This document shows, piece after piece, positions 42,994 through 52,333 of a stretch of DNA of 64,000 nucleotides. Under the pieces are notes generated by a model. It searched no databases and was not told the origin of the DNA. It saw only the letters and a list, made by a program, of their open reading frames with translations. Location: assembly GCF_031551385.1 (NCBI RefSeq), contig NZ_JAVBNS010000032.1, positions 1-64,000 on the forward strand. Direction: 5' to 3'. Position numbers and translations under genes: made by a program. This stretch comes from Anaerosporobacter sp031551385. Its GTDB lineage: Bacteria; Bacillota; Clostridia; Lachnospirales; Lachnospiraceae. Position 1 is the stretch's first letter, and each line of letters begins with the position of its first letter.

Positions 42994-44361
42994 ATGACAG
43001 CAAAATGGTATGATAAGGCGGTTTTTTATCACATATATCCACTTGGTCTTTGTGGAGCAGAGAAATTAAATGATGGAATTACAACAACACATAGGATGGA
43101 AGAGTTGGAAGAGTGGATACCCCATATGGTGAAGATAGGATGTAATGCGGTATATATTGGTCCGTTATTTGAATCGGTAGGACACGGCTATGAGACAACA
43201 GACTATCGGCAAGTTGATCGCAGATTAGGAGACAACGATGATTTTATTCGTTTTGTTAAACTATGTCATGAAGCTGATATTAAAGTTGTAGTAGATGGTG
43301 TCTTTAATCATACAGGAAGAGAATTTTTTGCATTTAAGGACATACAAGAGAAAAGAGAGGGATCAAAGTATCGTGATTGGTATTGTAATGTAAACTTTGG
43401 TTCTAATACAGAATATAATGATGGATTTTCATATGATGGATGGCGAGGATACCAATTGCTTGTTAGATTAAATCAGAGAAATCCAGAAGTAAAACAATAT
43501 ATATTTGATGTAATACAGTACTGGGTCGATGAATTCAATATTGATGGAATTCGTTTGGATTGCGCGGATGTACTTGATTTTGATTTTATGAAAGAGATGC
43601 GAACATTCTGCAATACAGTGAAGGAAGATTTCTGGTTAATGGGAGAAGTAATTCATGGTGATTACAGTAGATGGGTTAACAATGAGACATTGCATAGCGT
43701 AACAGATTATGAACTTCACAAAGGACTGTATTCTGGACATAATGACCACAACTACTTTGAGATTGCGCATACAGTAAAACGATTGTTTGATTCAAATGGT
43801 GGAATTGTTAAGAATGCGAATCTATATAGTTTCTTAGACAATCATGACGTAGATAGAATTTATAATAAACTAGTAAACAAAGCACATCTGATACCAGTAC
43901 ATTTCTTACTATATACATTACCAGGAATTCCATCGATTTATTATGGTTCTGAGTTTGGAATAGAAGGTAGGAAAGAGAACAATTCTGATGATGGAGTACG
44001 TCCAAGATTGGTATTATCGGATTATATAGACGAGCCGAGTAAGAATGAATATAAGGAATTAACGAAACTACTTGCGTTATTAGCGGGAATAAGAAAGAGT
44101 AGTCAAGCTTTACAACAAGGAATGTATAAGGAACTCGCTCTTACAAATCGACAGTATGCGTTTGCAAGAATTGACAGGGAAGATGTAGTAGTAACTGCAG
44201 TTAATAATGATGATAACGAAGCGACAATGAGTATTTCAATACCAGTGGCTTGCGATAAAGTAACGGATGTACTGACAGGAGAAGAATACCTAGTTGAGAA
44301 TGGAAAATTGAATATCGTACTTCCAGCCAACAATGGATTGGTATTACAGTGTGTGAAGTAG
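42994..44361 (+). CDS. Cytosolic GH13 alpha-amylase-family enzyme
   Basis: About 455 residues, no signal peptide. The ATG at 42994 follows AGAAGGGA by 9 nt; upstream in-frame starts lack ribosome sites. It starts straight into the GH13 barrel (WYDKAVFYHIYPLG) and carries nucleophile Asp in GIRLDCAD, Glu in MGEVIHG and Asp in LDNHDVDR. VVVDGVFNHTG is conserved region I. Likely a maltodextrin hydrolase or transferase acting on internal glucans; exact specificity is not deducible. It lies 49 bp upstream of glgB, implying shared expression and a glycogen-related role. Confidence 0.85.
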   Translation: MTAKWYDKAVFYHIYPLGLCGAEKLNDGITTTHRMEELEEWIPHMVKIGCNAVYIGPLFESVGHGYETTDYRQVDRRLGDNDDFIRFVKLCHEADIKVVVDGVFNHTGREFFAFKDIQEKREGSKYRDWYCNVNFGSNTEYNDGFSYDGWRGYQLLVRLNQRNPEVKQYIFDVIQYWVDEFNIDGIRLDCADVLDFDFMKEMRTFCNTVKEDFWLMGEVIHGDYSRWVNNETLHSVTDYELHKGLYSGHNDHNYFEIAHTVKRLFDSNGGIVKNANLYSFLDNHDVDRIYNKLVNKAHLIPVHFLLYTLPGIPSIYYGSEFGIEGRKENNSDDGVRPRLVLSDYIDEPSKNEYKELTKLLALLAGIRKSSQALQQGMYKELALTNRQYAFARIDREDVVVTAVNNDDNEATMSISIPVACDKVTDVLTGEEYLVENGKLNIVLPANNGLVLQCVK

Positions 44362-44410
44362 AAAGACTATAGTAGTATTAAAAAAGAATAAAAAAGGGGA
44401 TGTTTACACA

Positions 44411-46627
44411 ATGCTTGAGAAGATAAGTAAGTACATTAATCCGATTCAACTACAAGAGCTCTATAAGGAAATCAACAATTGTCCACATAAATTATTGGGA
44501 GAACATAAAGTAAAAGAAGGACAGTTGTTTGTTACATTCCGTATCCATGCGAAGGAAGTAGCAATTATAGATAAAGAAACCGGTGTAGAATATCCTATGT
44601 TGCCGTATGAAGATAAAGGGTTATATGTCGCCTTGAATAAAGGAAAAGCCATTAAATCATATGAGATACAAACAAAATATATTGATAATACGACAGTTAC
44701 GATTGCAGACCCATACTCGTTTGATTCTCAAATCGGTGATTTGGATACCCATCTTTTCAGCCATGGAACACATTATGAGATATATAAGAAGTTTGGTGCG
44801 CATGAGATGACAATTGATGGTGTGAGAGGGATACATTTTGCGGTATGGGCACCGAATGCTAGAAAGATTAGTGTTGTAGGCGACTTTAACTGTTGGGATG
44901 GAAGATTACATCCAATGCGAATGCTAGAAAACTCAGGTATACATGAGCTGTTTATCCCAGGGGTAGAGATTGGAGCTGTCTACAAATATCAAATAAGGAC
45001 TAGAGATGATAAGGTATTACTTAAGTCAGACCCTTACGCGAATTCTTCGGAACTTAGACCAAAGAACGCCTCTGTTGTAGCAGATTTAACAAATTACAAA
45101 TGGGAAGATAAAGCATGGCAGAAAAAGAAAGAGAATAGGAATCGTGATTCCTTAAGAAAAGACCCGATATCAATCTATGAGATGCATCTAGGTTCTTGGA
45201 GAAAACATAACGATGGAACGGAAGACGGATTCTATAATTACCGTGAGTTAGCAGTGGAAGTAGCAGATTATGTAGCGGATATGGGCTATACTCATGTTGA
45301 ACTGTTAGGAATAGCAGAGCATCCATTCGATGGGTCATGGGGTTATCAAGTAACAGGATACTATGCGCCAACGAGAAGATATGGTACGCCAGAAGACTTC
45401 ATGTTCTTTGTAGATTATCTTCACAGAAAAGGAATTGGAGTAATTCTTGATTGGGTACCTGCACATTTTCCAAAAGATGAGTTTGCTCTTGGGAGATTTG
45501 ATGGAGAACCAGTATATGAACACCCAAATCCTAAGATGGGAGAACATGCGGAATGGGGAACCTATATATTCAATTATTTTAAAAAAGAAGTTATTAATTT
45601 CTTGCTTGCAAATGCATTGTTCTGGTTAAATGAATTTCATATAGATGGATTGCGTGTAGATGCAGTAGCTTCCATGCTATATCTTGATTATGGAAAGAAA
45701 GACGGCGAATGGATAGCAAATAAAAATGGTGGCAGAGAGAATTTAGATGCCGTAGAATTCTTCCGTCATATGAATGCAATTATTCAGGAAAAGTTACCTT
45801 GGGCAATGATGATTGCAGAGGAGTCTACCTCTTGGGCTGGAGTTACTGCACCAGCGAGTATGAATGGTCTTGGCTTTCTATACAAGTGGAATATGGGTTG
45901 GATGAATGACTTCTTAGAATACATGAAATTAGACCCTTACTTTAGACAATTTAATCATCATAAATTAACATTTAGTTTGGTGTATGCGCACAGTGAGAAT
46001 TTCATACAAGTATTGTCACATGATGAAGTAGTACATGGAAAAGGTTCTATGATACAGAAGATGCCAGGAGAGTATGATGAGAAATTCTCAAATCTACGTG
46101 TAGCATATGGATTTATGTATGCACATCCAGGAAAGAAGTTATTATTTATGGGACAAGAGTTTGCGCAATGGCAAGAATGGAGTGAAGCAAGAAGCCTTGA
46201 CTGGGGAATACTTGAATACGAAAGACATGCACAGATGCAAACATATATGAAAGCGTTAAATCATCTTTATAAAAAATATAATGCATTTTATGCAAATGAT
46301 TGTGAAACGACTGGATTTGAATGGATGGACTGTTCGCATTCAGAGTTAAGTATCATTGCATTCACAAGAAGAGCAACAACAAAGAAAAACCAACTTTTAA
46401 TTGTTTGTAATTTTACACCTGTAGATCGTGAAAAATATGAAATAGGTGTTCCTGCATCAGGAACATATACACAAATTTTCAACTCAGATGCTGTGGAGTT
46501 TGGTGGAAATGGGAATGGTATTGTAACTTCTGTCAAAGCGAAAGCAGAGAAGTATGCTAATCAGCCATACAAGATACAGATAGAGGTTCCAGGGCTGTCA
46601 TTTATGGCATTTCGCTATAATGAATAA
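44411..46627 (+). CDS. glgB: 1,4-alpha-glucan branching enzyme
   Basis: 738-residue GH13 branching enzyme that introduces alpha-1,6 branches into glycogen. An N-terminal segment is followed by a CBM48 domain (about 130-225, HFAVWAPNARKISVVGDFNCWD), the barrel (about 250-620) with nucleophile Asp in GLRVDAVASML, Glu in IAEESTSW and Asp in LSHDEVVHGKGSM, and the C-terminal all-beta domain. The DYGKKDGEW motif is specific to branching enzymes. AGGGGAT precedes the ATG. No glgC, glgA or glgD is in the window, so the rest of glycogen synthesis must be elsewhere. Confidence 0.95.
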   Translation: MLEKISKYINPIQLQELYKEINNCPHKLLGEHKVKEGQLFVTFRIHAKEVAIIDKETGVEYPMLPYEDKGLYVALNKGKAIKSYEIQTKYIDNTTVTIADPYSFDSQIGDLDTHLFSHGTHYEIYKKFGAHEMTIDGVRGIHFAVWAPNARKISVVGDFNCWDGRLHPMRMLENSGIHELFIPGVEIGAVYKYQIRTRDDKVLLKSDPYANSSELRPKNASVVADLTNYKWEDKAWQKKKENRNRDSLRKDPISIYEMHLGSWRKHNDGTEDGFYNYRELAVEVADYVADMGYTHVELLGIAEHPFDGSWGYQVTGYYAPTRRYGTPEDFMFFVDYLHRKGIGVILDWVPAHFPKDEFALGRFDGEPVYEHPNPKMGEHAEWGTYIFNYFKKEVINFLLANALFWLNEFHIDGLRVDAVASMLYLDYGKKDGEWIANKNGGRENLDAVEFFRHMNAIIQEKLPWAMMIAEESTSWAGVTAPASMNGLGFLYKWNMGWMNDFLEYMKLDPYFRQFNHHKLTFSLVYAHSENFIQVLSHDEVVHGKGSMIQKMPGEYDEKFSNLRVAYGFMYAHPGKKLLFMGQEFAQWQEWSEARSLDWGILEYERHAQMQTYMKALNHLYKKYNAFYANDCETTGFEWMDCSHSELSIIAFTRRATTKKNQLLIVCNFTPVDREKYEIGVPASGTYTQIFNSDAVEFGGNGNGIVTSVKAKAEKYANQPYKIQIEVPGLSFMAFRYNE

Positions 46628-46754
46628 CTTGAAGGCTGTAGTTCAGAATGGTTATAAAGTGCACTAATATAGTGTACATATATAAAGAAAAAAGTGTAAA
46701 TAATCAAGTTGTATCGAATAACTCACAAATAATTAATTAAAAAGACCATATCTA

Positions 46755-46783
46755 TTGACAAATCTCACAAAACGTGTTACTAT
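46755..46783 (+). promoter_or_regulatory. Promoter of a short structured RNA
   Basis: TTGACA (46755-46760), 17 bp, TACTAT (46778-46783). Transcription from about 46790 would meet the strong terminator at 46863. Confidence 0.7.
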
Positions 46784-46789
46784 AAAAAA

Positions 46790-46928
46790 GGTCGTTGAAC
46801 AGTAAAATGACTAGAGGATTTGTTGACGTTGGGGAACGCAGAGAGGGCAAAGACTATAATGAAATAGGACTTATTAAAACGTACGCTTGTGGCGGGTGTA
46901 CCTTTTTAATAAGTCCTATTACTTTTTT
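46790..46928 (+). ncRNA. Candidate ~140-nt small RNA or leader RNA
   Basis: Bounded by its own promoter and a 17-bp terminator. The first ~70 nt contain CGTTGGGGAACG, a purine-rich GAGAGGGCAAAG, and a possible TAG..TTTG/CAAA..CTA stem. No ORF with a ribosome site is present. It could be an independent sRNA or a riboswitch-like leader for the flagellar gene at 47011. No known aptamer consensus was matched. Confidence 0.5.
46863..46928 (+). terminator. Strong terminator before the flagellar genes
   Basis: A perfect 17-bp stem (46863-46879 with 46904-46920), a 24-nt loop with an inner GTAC/GTAC pairing, and TTTTTT from 46923. Confidence 0.88.
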
Positions 46929-46942
46929 GTTCTAAAATAACT

Positions 46943-46969
46943 TAAGTTTTTAAGAGCTATGGTCGAAAT
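46943..46969 (+). promoter_or_regulatory. Candidate sigma-D (FliA) flagellar promoter
   Basis: TAAG (46943-46946), 15 nt, GTCGAAAT (46962-46969), against the known TAAA-N15-GCCGATAA form. Six of eight -10 positions match. It lies 41 bp upstream of the ATG at 47011 and downstream of the terminator, so the flagellar genes would have an independent promoter. Confidence 0.5.
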
Positions 46970-47010
46970 ACATTATAGTGAAACTATACATAAAGAGGTG
47001 AGTGAAATCA

Positions 47011-50000
47011 ATGAACGTACAAAATGTTAAATCTCAGGCAACTGGTACAAATATGGTATCATCAAAAGCGGATAAAGATAATCTTCTATCACTGGGAAAA
47101 GTGGGAGATGAGATCGAAGGAGTAATAACAAGTGTTTCGGATCAGATTTCCATCAACTTTAATGGAAAGGAAGTAAACCTTCCTAAATCGTCAGTGCAAG
47201 GTGCCACGGAAGGCACTATTAAAAAATACAAGATAATGGATATATCGGCTACGAGTGTTATTCTTAAAGAGGTTGGAATCAATAAAGAGGCTGCAAAGAG
47301 TATACAAGCATACTGTACAAAAGTGGAATCAGACCAAGCATCTTTTAATAAACGATTAGAAGAAGCGGCAGAGAATAAGGGAGAAGAAGCGGATGAGGAT
47401 TTAGAAGATACAGCAAACCGTATGACTGCCGACGATTCAGAAGATCTTGAAGCCGAAGGTTATGATTACAAACAGTATGAATTAGAGCGTTTAGAACGTG
47501 CGTTAACTCGTGTTAAAGAGCAGAGAACTGAGAAGGAACAGAGTGTTAAGAAACAGATAGAGAGTAATAAAGAGTTTAAGGAAGATGTAAAGAAGATTGC
47601 AAAGCATATCCTAGAGAAATCACCTTATGCGGAACAGATTATAGAGAGACTTGAAAATAGTAACTTGCCAATTACAGAGGCGAATATCTCGAAGATAGTA
47701 AATGGTATGAATCTAGCGGAGACAATTCCGAATCTTTCGAAGGAATCGTTTGAATATCTAATTGGTAATGAGTTAGATATTACAATTGGTAATATCTATA
47801 AAGCAAGTTATAGTGCATTTGGTACAAATACAAGTCCACTATCAAGTGAAGACTTTGATGAAATACAAGGACAAGTAGACAGTGTTATTGAAGACGCTGG
47901 ATATGAAGTTACAGAGGAAAGTAGAAGTCAAGCAAAATGGATTCTTGATAATAGATTGCCATTGACAAAAGAGACTTTGAATAAATTAAATAGCCTTGTG
48001 AATTTGAGAGATAATTACGACTCATCAGCGGTATTAGACAAGATGATTCGGACAATGGAGCAAGCAGTAGCAGTAGAAGACACTGTGCTTACAGATAAGA
48101 GTACAGATGAGATAGAGAAATTAATAAAAGATATCAAGTCAATAACAGATGAAGCGATTGCTCAAACTGCACAAAAATATGATGGAAAAGAGATTACAAT
48201 AGATATCTTGAAAAAAGAGCAAGAGCAGATGAATCAAATGCTTGCTGCGACAGAGTCAAACAAGACTACAGAGCCTGTGGTTATTGAAATGAACGAGGCA
48301 GCAGTTAATGATATTGATATTAAAGCGATTACAGCGAAACGCCAATTAGAAGAGATTCGTTTGAAGATGACATTAGAGTCTGGACAAAAGATGGCGGAAA
48401 AAGGAATCAATGTTAATACAACAGGTCTTGAACGTGTGGTTGAAGAGCTTCGTAATATCGAAGACGATTATTATAGGAATTTATTAAAAGAGACGGGAAC
48501 AGAGCAAACATCTGAGAACGTTGCAATTCTTCGTGAAACAACGCAGAAAGTAAATGATTTAAAATGGATGCCAAGTAATGTACTTGCGGATACATTTACA
48601 AGTAGAGAAGATGCTACAATTGATTCCTTGCATGAAGCGGGTACGATGAGCCATGCTAAGTTTAATGCTGCGAATGAGTCGTATGAAACATTAATGACTG
48701 CACCTAGACAAGATATGGGTGATTCGATACAGAAAGCATTTAAAAACAGTATGACAGAAATCTTAGATTCGTTAGAACTTGAAGATACAGTAGCGAATCA
48801 GAGAGCGATTAGAATGCTTGGCTACAATGGAATGGAAATTACGGAAGAAAACATAGCCTTAATGAAGGAATATGATGAGAAGGTAAATTACGTACTTAAG
48901 AATCTTACCCCTTCTGTAACTATGGATTTTATTCGTGGGAATAAGAACCCAATTGATATGCCATTAGATACTTTGAATGAAGAGATTAAGCAATTCAGAG
49001 ATGAGAATGGAATATCAGAGGAAGATGGATATGCGAGATATCTTCGTAAGTTAGAAAAGCAAGATGGAATTACGTCTGACGAAAGAGATGCCTATATAGG
49101 AATTTATCGTTTACTACATAATGTTGAGAAAACAGATGGAGCAGCGATTGGTTCTTTAGCAAGAAGCGGACGCGATATTACACTTGAGAATCTTCTCACA
49201 GAAGTTAGAACAAGAAGAACAGGAAGTATGGATAAATCGGTTGATGATTCATTTGGAATGCTAACAGACATCACATATAAATCCGATTCGATTACATCAC
49301 AGATTAGTAAAGGATTTGAAGCAGAGCAGTCTAAGGGAAGCGATACTGACTCGATTACAAATTATAATCAAATGTTATTAGATGATATTCTTGCAAGTAT
49401 TACACCATCACAAGTGAAATCAATTATGGAAAATGAAGATTGGTCAAGTCTTTCATTAGAGAAGTTAAGAGATATGCTTAACGAACAGCCAGAAGATCAA
49501 AAAATCAAGCAAGAGTATTATGAAGAGCAAGTAAAAGAGCTACGTGATTTGGCGGAGAATAGCGAAGAGGGAATTAAGTTCCTTTCGAATCAGAATGTGC
49601 CAGTAAGTATTCAAACAATTCAAGAAGCGCAGGTTCTTTTAGATACTGAGAATAATTTATATAAACAAGTTTTAAACAAGGCAAAAGACACAGAGGATGC
49701 TAAAAATGATTCGGAAGAAGCATTAAATGCAATTGCAGAAACATTTGAAGATAAAGAAAGTTTACAAAAAGGAGTAGCTGATTTTGCGAAAGTTGCCGAT
49801 ACTATATTAGGGAATCAAATAAGCAACCCTGATATTAATGCGGAACAAGTTAGTTCTCTTCAGCTATTACGTGGAGCAATTAAGCTATCGAACGCATTAA
49901 GTAGCAAGGAGTATTATGACATACCAATTAAAGTAGGAGATAGTATAACGAATATCTCTTTAACGGTATTAAATAATACAGGAAAGCAAGATAGTAAGGT

Positions 50001-50346
50001 TTCAATGTCTGTTCAATCAGAACGTTATGGACTGATTGAAGCAGAATTTAAAGTACATGATAGACAAGCAAAAGGACTTATCCTATGTGATAATCAAGAA
50101 GCAAATGAGATAGTTAAGGGTAATATTGATATTATTACTGATAGCTTAGAGAAACAGAATATTTCTCTTAGTCAAATGGATATTGGAGTGGAGAAACTTC
50201 ATAACCAGTCTTATAAGGCAAGAGGATCGGCATCAAACCAAGAGAGTAAGGAAGCGAATGGTGAAAATGCGGTTACGACAAAAGAATTATATCAAGTGGC
50301 TAAGTCATTTGTTGTATTAGTAAAAAGAATGGAACAAAATAATTAG
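47011..50346 (+). CDS. Large cytosolic flagellar-associated protein with FliK-like C-terminus
   Basis: 1111 residues; AAAGAGGTGAG gives the ATG at 47011 (GTG at 47002 is an alternative). No signal or membrane helix. A short N-terminal beta segment (VGDEIEGVITSVSDQISINFNG) is followed by ~850 residues of charged helices with repeating spacing of about 80-100 residues (LPITEANISKIVNGM, LPLTKETLNKLNSL, VPVSIQTIQEAQVLL share the same frame of xPxTxxxI). The C-terminal ~130 residues (VGDSITNISLTVLNN..KVSMSVQSERYGLIEAEF..LEKQNISLSQMDI) look like the FliK hook-length C-terminal domain. From memory this resembles DUF6240 proteins of Lachnospiraceae; unverified. It lies 20 bp before flagellin. Confidence 0.65.
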   Translation: MNVQNVKSQATGTNMVSSKADKDNLLSLGKVGDEIEGVITSVSDQISINFNGKEVNLPKSSVQGATEGTIKKYKIMDISATSVILKEVGINKEAAKSIQAYCTKVESDQASFNKRLEEAAENKGEEADEDLEDTANRMTADDSEDLEAEGYDYKQYELERLERALTRVKEQRTEKEQSVKKQIESNKEFKEDVKKIAKHILEKSPYAEQIIERLENSNLPITEANISKIVNGMNLAETIPNLSKESFEYLIGNELDITIGNIYKASYSAFGTNTSPLSSEDFDEIQGQVDSVIEDAGYEVTEESRSQAKWILDNRLPLTKETLNKLNSLVNLRDNYDSSAVLDKMIRTMEQAVAVEDTVLTDKSTDEIEKLIKDIKSITDEAIAQTAQKYDGKEITIDILKKEQEQMNQMLAATESNKTTEPVVIEMNEAAVNDIDIKAITAKRQLEEIRLKMTLESGQKMAEKGINVNTTGLERVVEELRNIEDDYYRNLLKETGTEQTSENVAILRETTQKVNDLKWMPSNVLADTFTSREDATIDSLHEAGTMSHAKFNAANESYETLMTAPRQDMGDSIQKAFKNSMTEILDSLELEDTVANQRAIRMLGYNGMEITEENIALMKEYDEKVNYVLKNLTPSVTMDFIRGNKNPIDMPLDTLNEEIKQFRDENGISEEDGYARYLRKLEKQDGITSDERDAYIGIYRLLHNVEKTDGAAIGSLARSGRDITLENLLTEVRTRRTGSMDKSVDDSFGMLTDITYKSDSITSQISKGFEAEQSKGSDTDSITNYNQMLLDDILASITPSQVKSIMENEDWSSLSLEKLRDMLNEQPEDQKIKQEYYEEQVKELRDLAENSEEGIKFLSNQNVPVSIQTIQEAQVLLDTENNLYKQVLNKAKDTEDAKNDSEEALNAIAETFEDKESLQKGVADFAKVADTILGNQISNPDINAEQVSSLQLLRGAIKLSNALSSKEYYDIPIKVGDSITNISLTVLNNTGKQDSKVSMSVQSERYGLIEAEFKVHDRQAKGLILCDNQEANEIVKGNIDIITDSLEKQNISLSQMDIGVEKLHNQSYKARGSASNQESKEANGENAVTTKELYQVAKSFVVLVKRMEQNN

Positions 50347-50366
50347 AGAGAGGATATGGTGACACA

Positions 50367-51734
50367 ATGAGAATTAATCATAATATTTCAGCAATTAAAG
50401 CAAACATGCACCTTAATACTACAAATACAAAGATGGACAAGAGTTTAGAGAGATTATCTTCAGGTTTAAAAATCAATCGTGCAGCAGATGATGCAGCAGG
50501 TATGGCAATTTCTCAAAAGATGAAAACACAAATTGCAGGTCTTGAAAAGGCATCAAACAATGCGGCAGATGGTATCTCTGTAATTCAAACAGCAGAAGGT
50601 GCATTGAACGAAGTGGAATCGATGTTACAAAGAATGAGAGAGTTAGCAGTACAAGCATCTAATGGTACGAATACAACAGATGATAGAAAAGCAATCCAAA
50701 AAGAAATTGACCAATTAAATCAAGAAATCGAAAGAATCTCAGATACAACAGAATTTAATACAAAAAAATTATTAAATGGAGACATTGACAGAAAATCATA
50801 TAGTAGCAATTCCAAGGTAAACCTTGTAGCGTTATCGGATTCTGTAAATGTAGGAGCATACGAAGTAACTGTTTTAACATTACCAACACAAACAACAGCA
50901 ACAGCATCAGGAGCAATTACAGCTGGAGAAGCTGGCAAGTTCTGTTTAAATGGTGAAGATGTTGAAATTCTAGATACGGATACCGCAGATCAAATCTTTG
51001 AGAAAATTCGTGATCTTGGGGATTCTATGAATATTAGTGTAGAAAAAGATGCTGCTGGTATAATGAAGTTTACAAGTAAAGAATACGGTAAAGACTGTAA
51101 AATCGAGATACATTGTAGTAGCACAGAATTAAGTGGTAAATTAGGTGTAACAGGTATAGCAGCAACGCAAGGTGATGATGCAAAAATTTCGCTTGATAAG
51201 GGATTTAATGCAACAGCTACTATGTCTGCATCAGGAAAAGACGTAGTAATTACAGATCATAGCGGATTTAGTATGAAGATAGAAATTGATCCAGGAGCAA
51301 AAGAAAATGACAAAGCAAAAATCGACGTACTTGCTTCTGGCCCAATGATTCTTCAAATCGGTGCGAATGAAGGACAAACAATGGAAGTAAGAGTTCCAGA
51401 AGTTACTCCAAAAACATTAGGTATTGACATTGTGAATATGACAACACAAGACGGAGCAGAAAGAGCGATTACATTACTTGATGATGCAATTACAGAAGTA
51501 TCTGCTATCCGTGCAAAATTAGGTGCTTATCAAAACCGTTTAGAGCATTCTATCGCAAACCTTGATACAACAGGCGAGAACATGACAGAAGCGTTATCAA
51601 GAATTGAAGATACTGATATGGCAGAAGAGATGGCTCAATATACACAGATGCAAGTATTATCACAAGCAGGAACTTCAATGCTTGCACAAGCAAATCAACG
51701 TCCTCAAACAATTCTTTCATTACTTCAAGGTTAG
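50367..51734 (+). CDS. Flagellin
   Basis: 455-residue filament subunit. Conserved N-terminal D0/D1 helices (MRINHNISAIKANMHL, LERLSSGLKINRAADDAAG) and C-terminal D1/D0 (AIRAKLGAYQNRLEHSI to LAQANQRPQTILSLLQG) bracket a ~190-residue variable middle domain (about 145-345) rich in Thr, Ala and Asp. No signal peptide, as expected for type III export. GAGAGGAT precedes the ATG. FliS follows after 28 bp. The variable domain may be glycosylated in this group but nothing here shows that. Confidence 0.95.
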   Translation: MRINHNISAIKANMHLNTTNTKMDKSLERLSSGLKINRAADDAAGMAISQKMKTQIAGLEKASNNAADGISVIQTAEGALNEVESMLQRMRELAVQASNGTNTTDDRKAIQKEIDQLNQEIERISDTTEFNTKKLLNGDIDRKSYSSNSKVNLVALSDSVNVGAYEVTVLTLPTQTTATASGAITAGEAGKFCLNGEDVEILDTDTADQIFEKIRDLGDSMNISVEKDAAGIMKFTSKEYGKDCKIEIHCSSTELSGKLGVTGIAATQGDDAKISLDKGFNATATMSASGKDVVITDHSGFSMKIEIDPGAKENDKAKIDVLASGPMILQIGANEGQTMEVRVPEVTPKTLGIDIVNMTTQDGAERAITLLDDAITEVSAIRAKLGAYQNRLEHSIANLDTTGENMTEALSRIEDTDMAEEMAQYTQMQVLSQAGTSMLAQANQRPQTILSLLQG

Positions 51735-51762
51735 GACGTGGACGACATAGTGAAAGGAACGC

Positions 51763-52251
51763 GTGTATTGTATGAACAATGAAGATTTAAAAGCATTTAC
51801 TACAAGAGTAACGCAAGCAAATGGAAGTGAACTTGTGGTAATTGTTTATGAGATTATAATGAACGATATAGAGAGTGCCAAAGAAGCATTGGTTGCTCAA
51901 GATTATACAAAGTTTACGCGCGATGTGAATCATGCAGTTAAATTTGTGAACGAACTGATTAACACATTAGATTTTCAGTATGCAATATCCTATGATTTAA
52001 TGCAGTTGTATTTGTACTGCAATAAACGACTATTACAAGCTACATTGAAAAATGAAGTGGAACCTCTTGAAGATACAAAGAAAGTTCTTGAACATTTACT
52101 AGAAGGCTTTGTAGGAGTTGCAAAACAAGACCAAAGTGCTCCTGTTATGAGCAACACACAGCAAGTTTATGCAGGATTAACCTATGGAAAAGGTTCGCTT
52201 AATGAGATGTATGTTGATCCAAATCAAATGTCACGAGGATTTCGTGCATAA
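51763..52251 (+). CDS. fliS: Flagellin export chaperone FliS
   Basis: About 160 residues of mainly helical sequence, with the FliS-type opening TRVTQANGSELVVIVYEI and the central KAV/LI helices (FVNELINTLDFQ). It binds the flagellin C-terminus to prevent premature polymerisation. The GTG at 51763 is close behind AAAGGA; the ATG at 51772 is equally possible. A ~25-residue C-terminal extension ending SRGFRA exceeds the usual ~130 residues. The strong terminator at 52271 ends the operon. Confidence 0.85.
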   Translation: MYCMNNEDLKAFTTRVTQANGSELVVIVYEIIMNDIESAKEALVAQDYTKFTRDVNHAVKFVNELINTLDFQYAISYDLMQLYLYCNKRLLQATLKNEVEPLEDTKKVLEHLLEGFVGVAKQDQSAPVMSNTQQVYAGLTYGKGSLNEMYVDPNQMSRGFRA

Positions 52252-52270
52252 TATGAGATACTAGGTAAGA

Positions 52271-52308
52271 AAAAGGAAGTTTGCTTTTGATGGCAAACTT
52301 CCTTTTTT
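52271..52308. terminator. Bidirectional terminator of fliS and lacI
   Basis: AAAAGGAAGTTTGC (52271-52284) pairs with GCAAACTTCCTTTT (52293-52306) around an 8-nt loop, with T-runs on both strands. Confidence 0.9.
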
Positions 52309-52333
52309 CGTTTATATCGTGCCAAACATGGCA

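Noticed and set aside
46257..46600. Other glycogen genes (glgC, glgA) near glgB
   Set aside because: None found on either strand; the next gene is flagellar.
46790..46930. Possible c-di-GMP-I or glutamine riboswitch upstream of flagellar genes
   Set aside because: AGGGCAAA and GGGGAACGC resemble short parts of those aptamers, but the other conserved segments (for example GACGCAAAGCC or the GGACGGAAGUAGG part) are absent.
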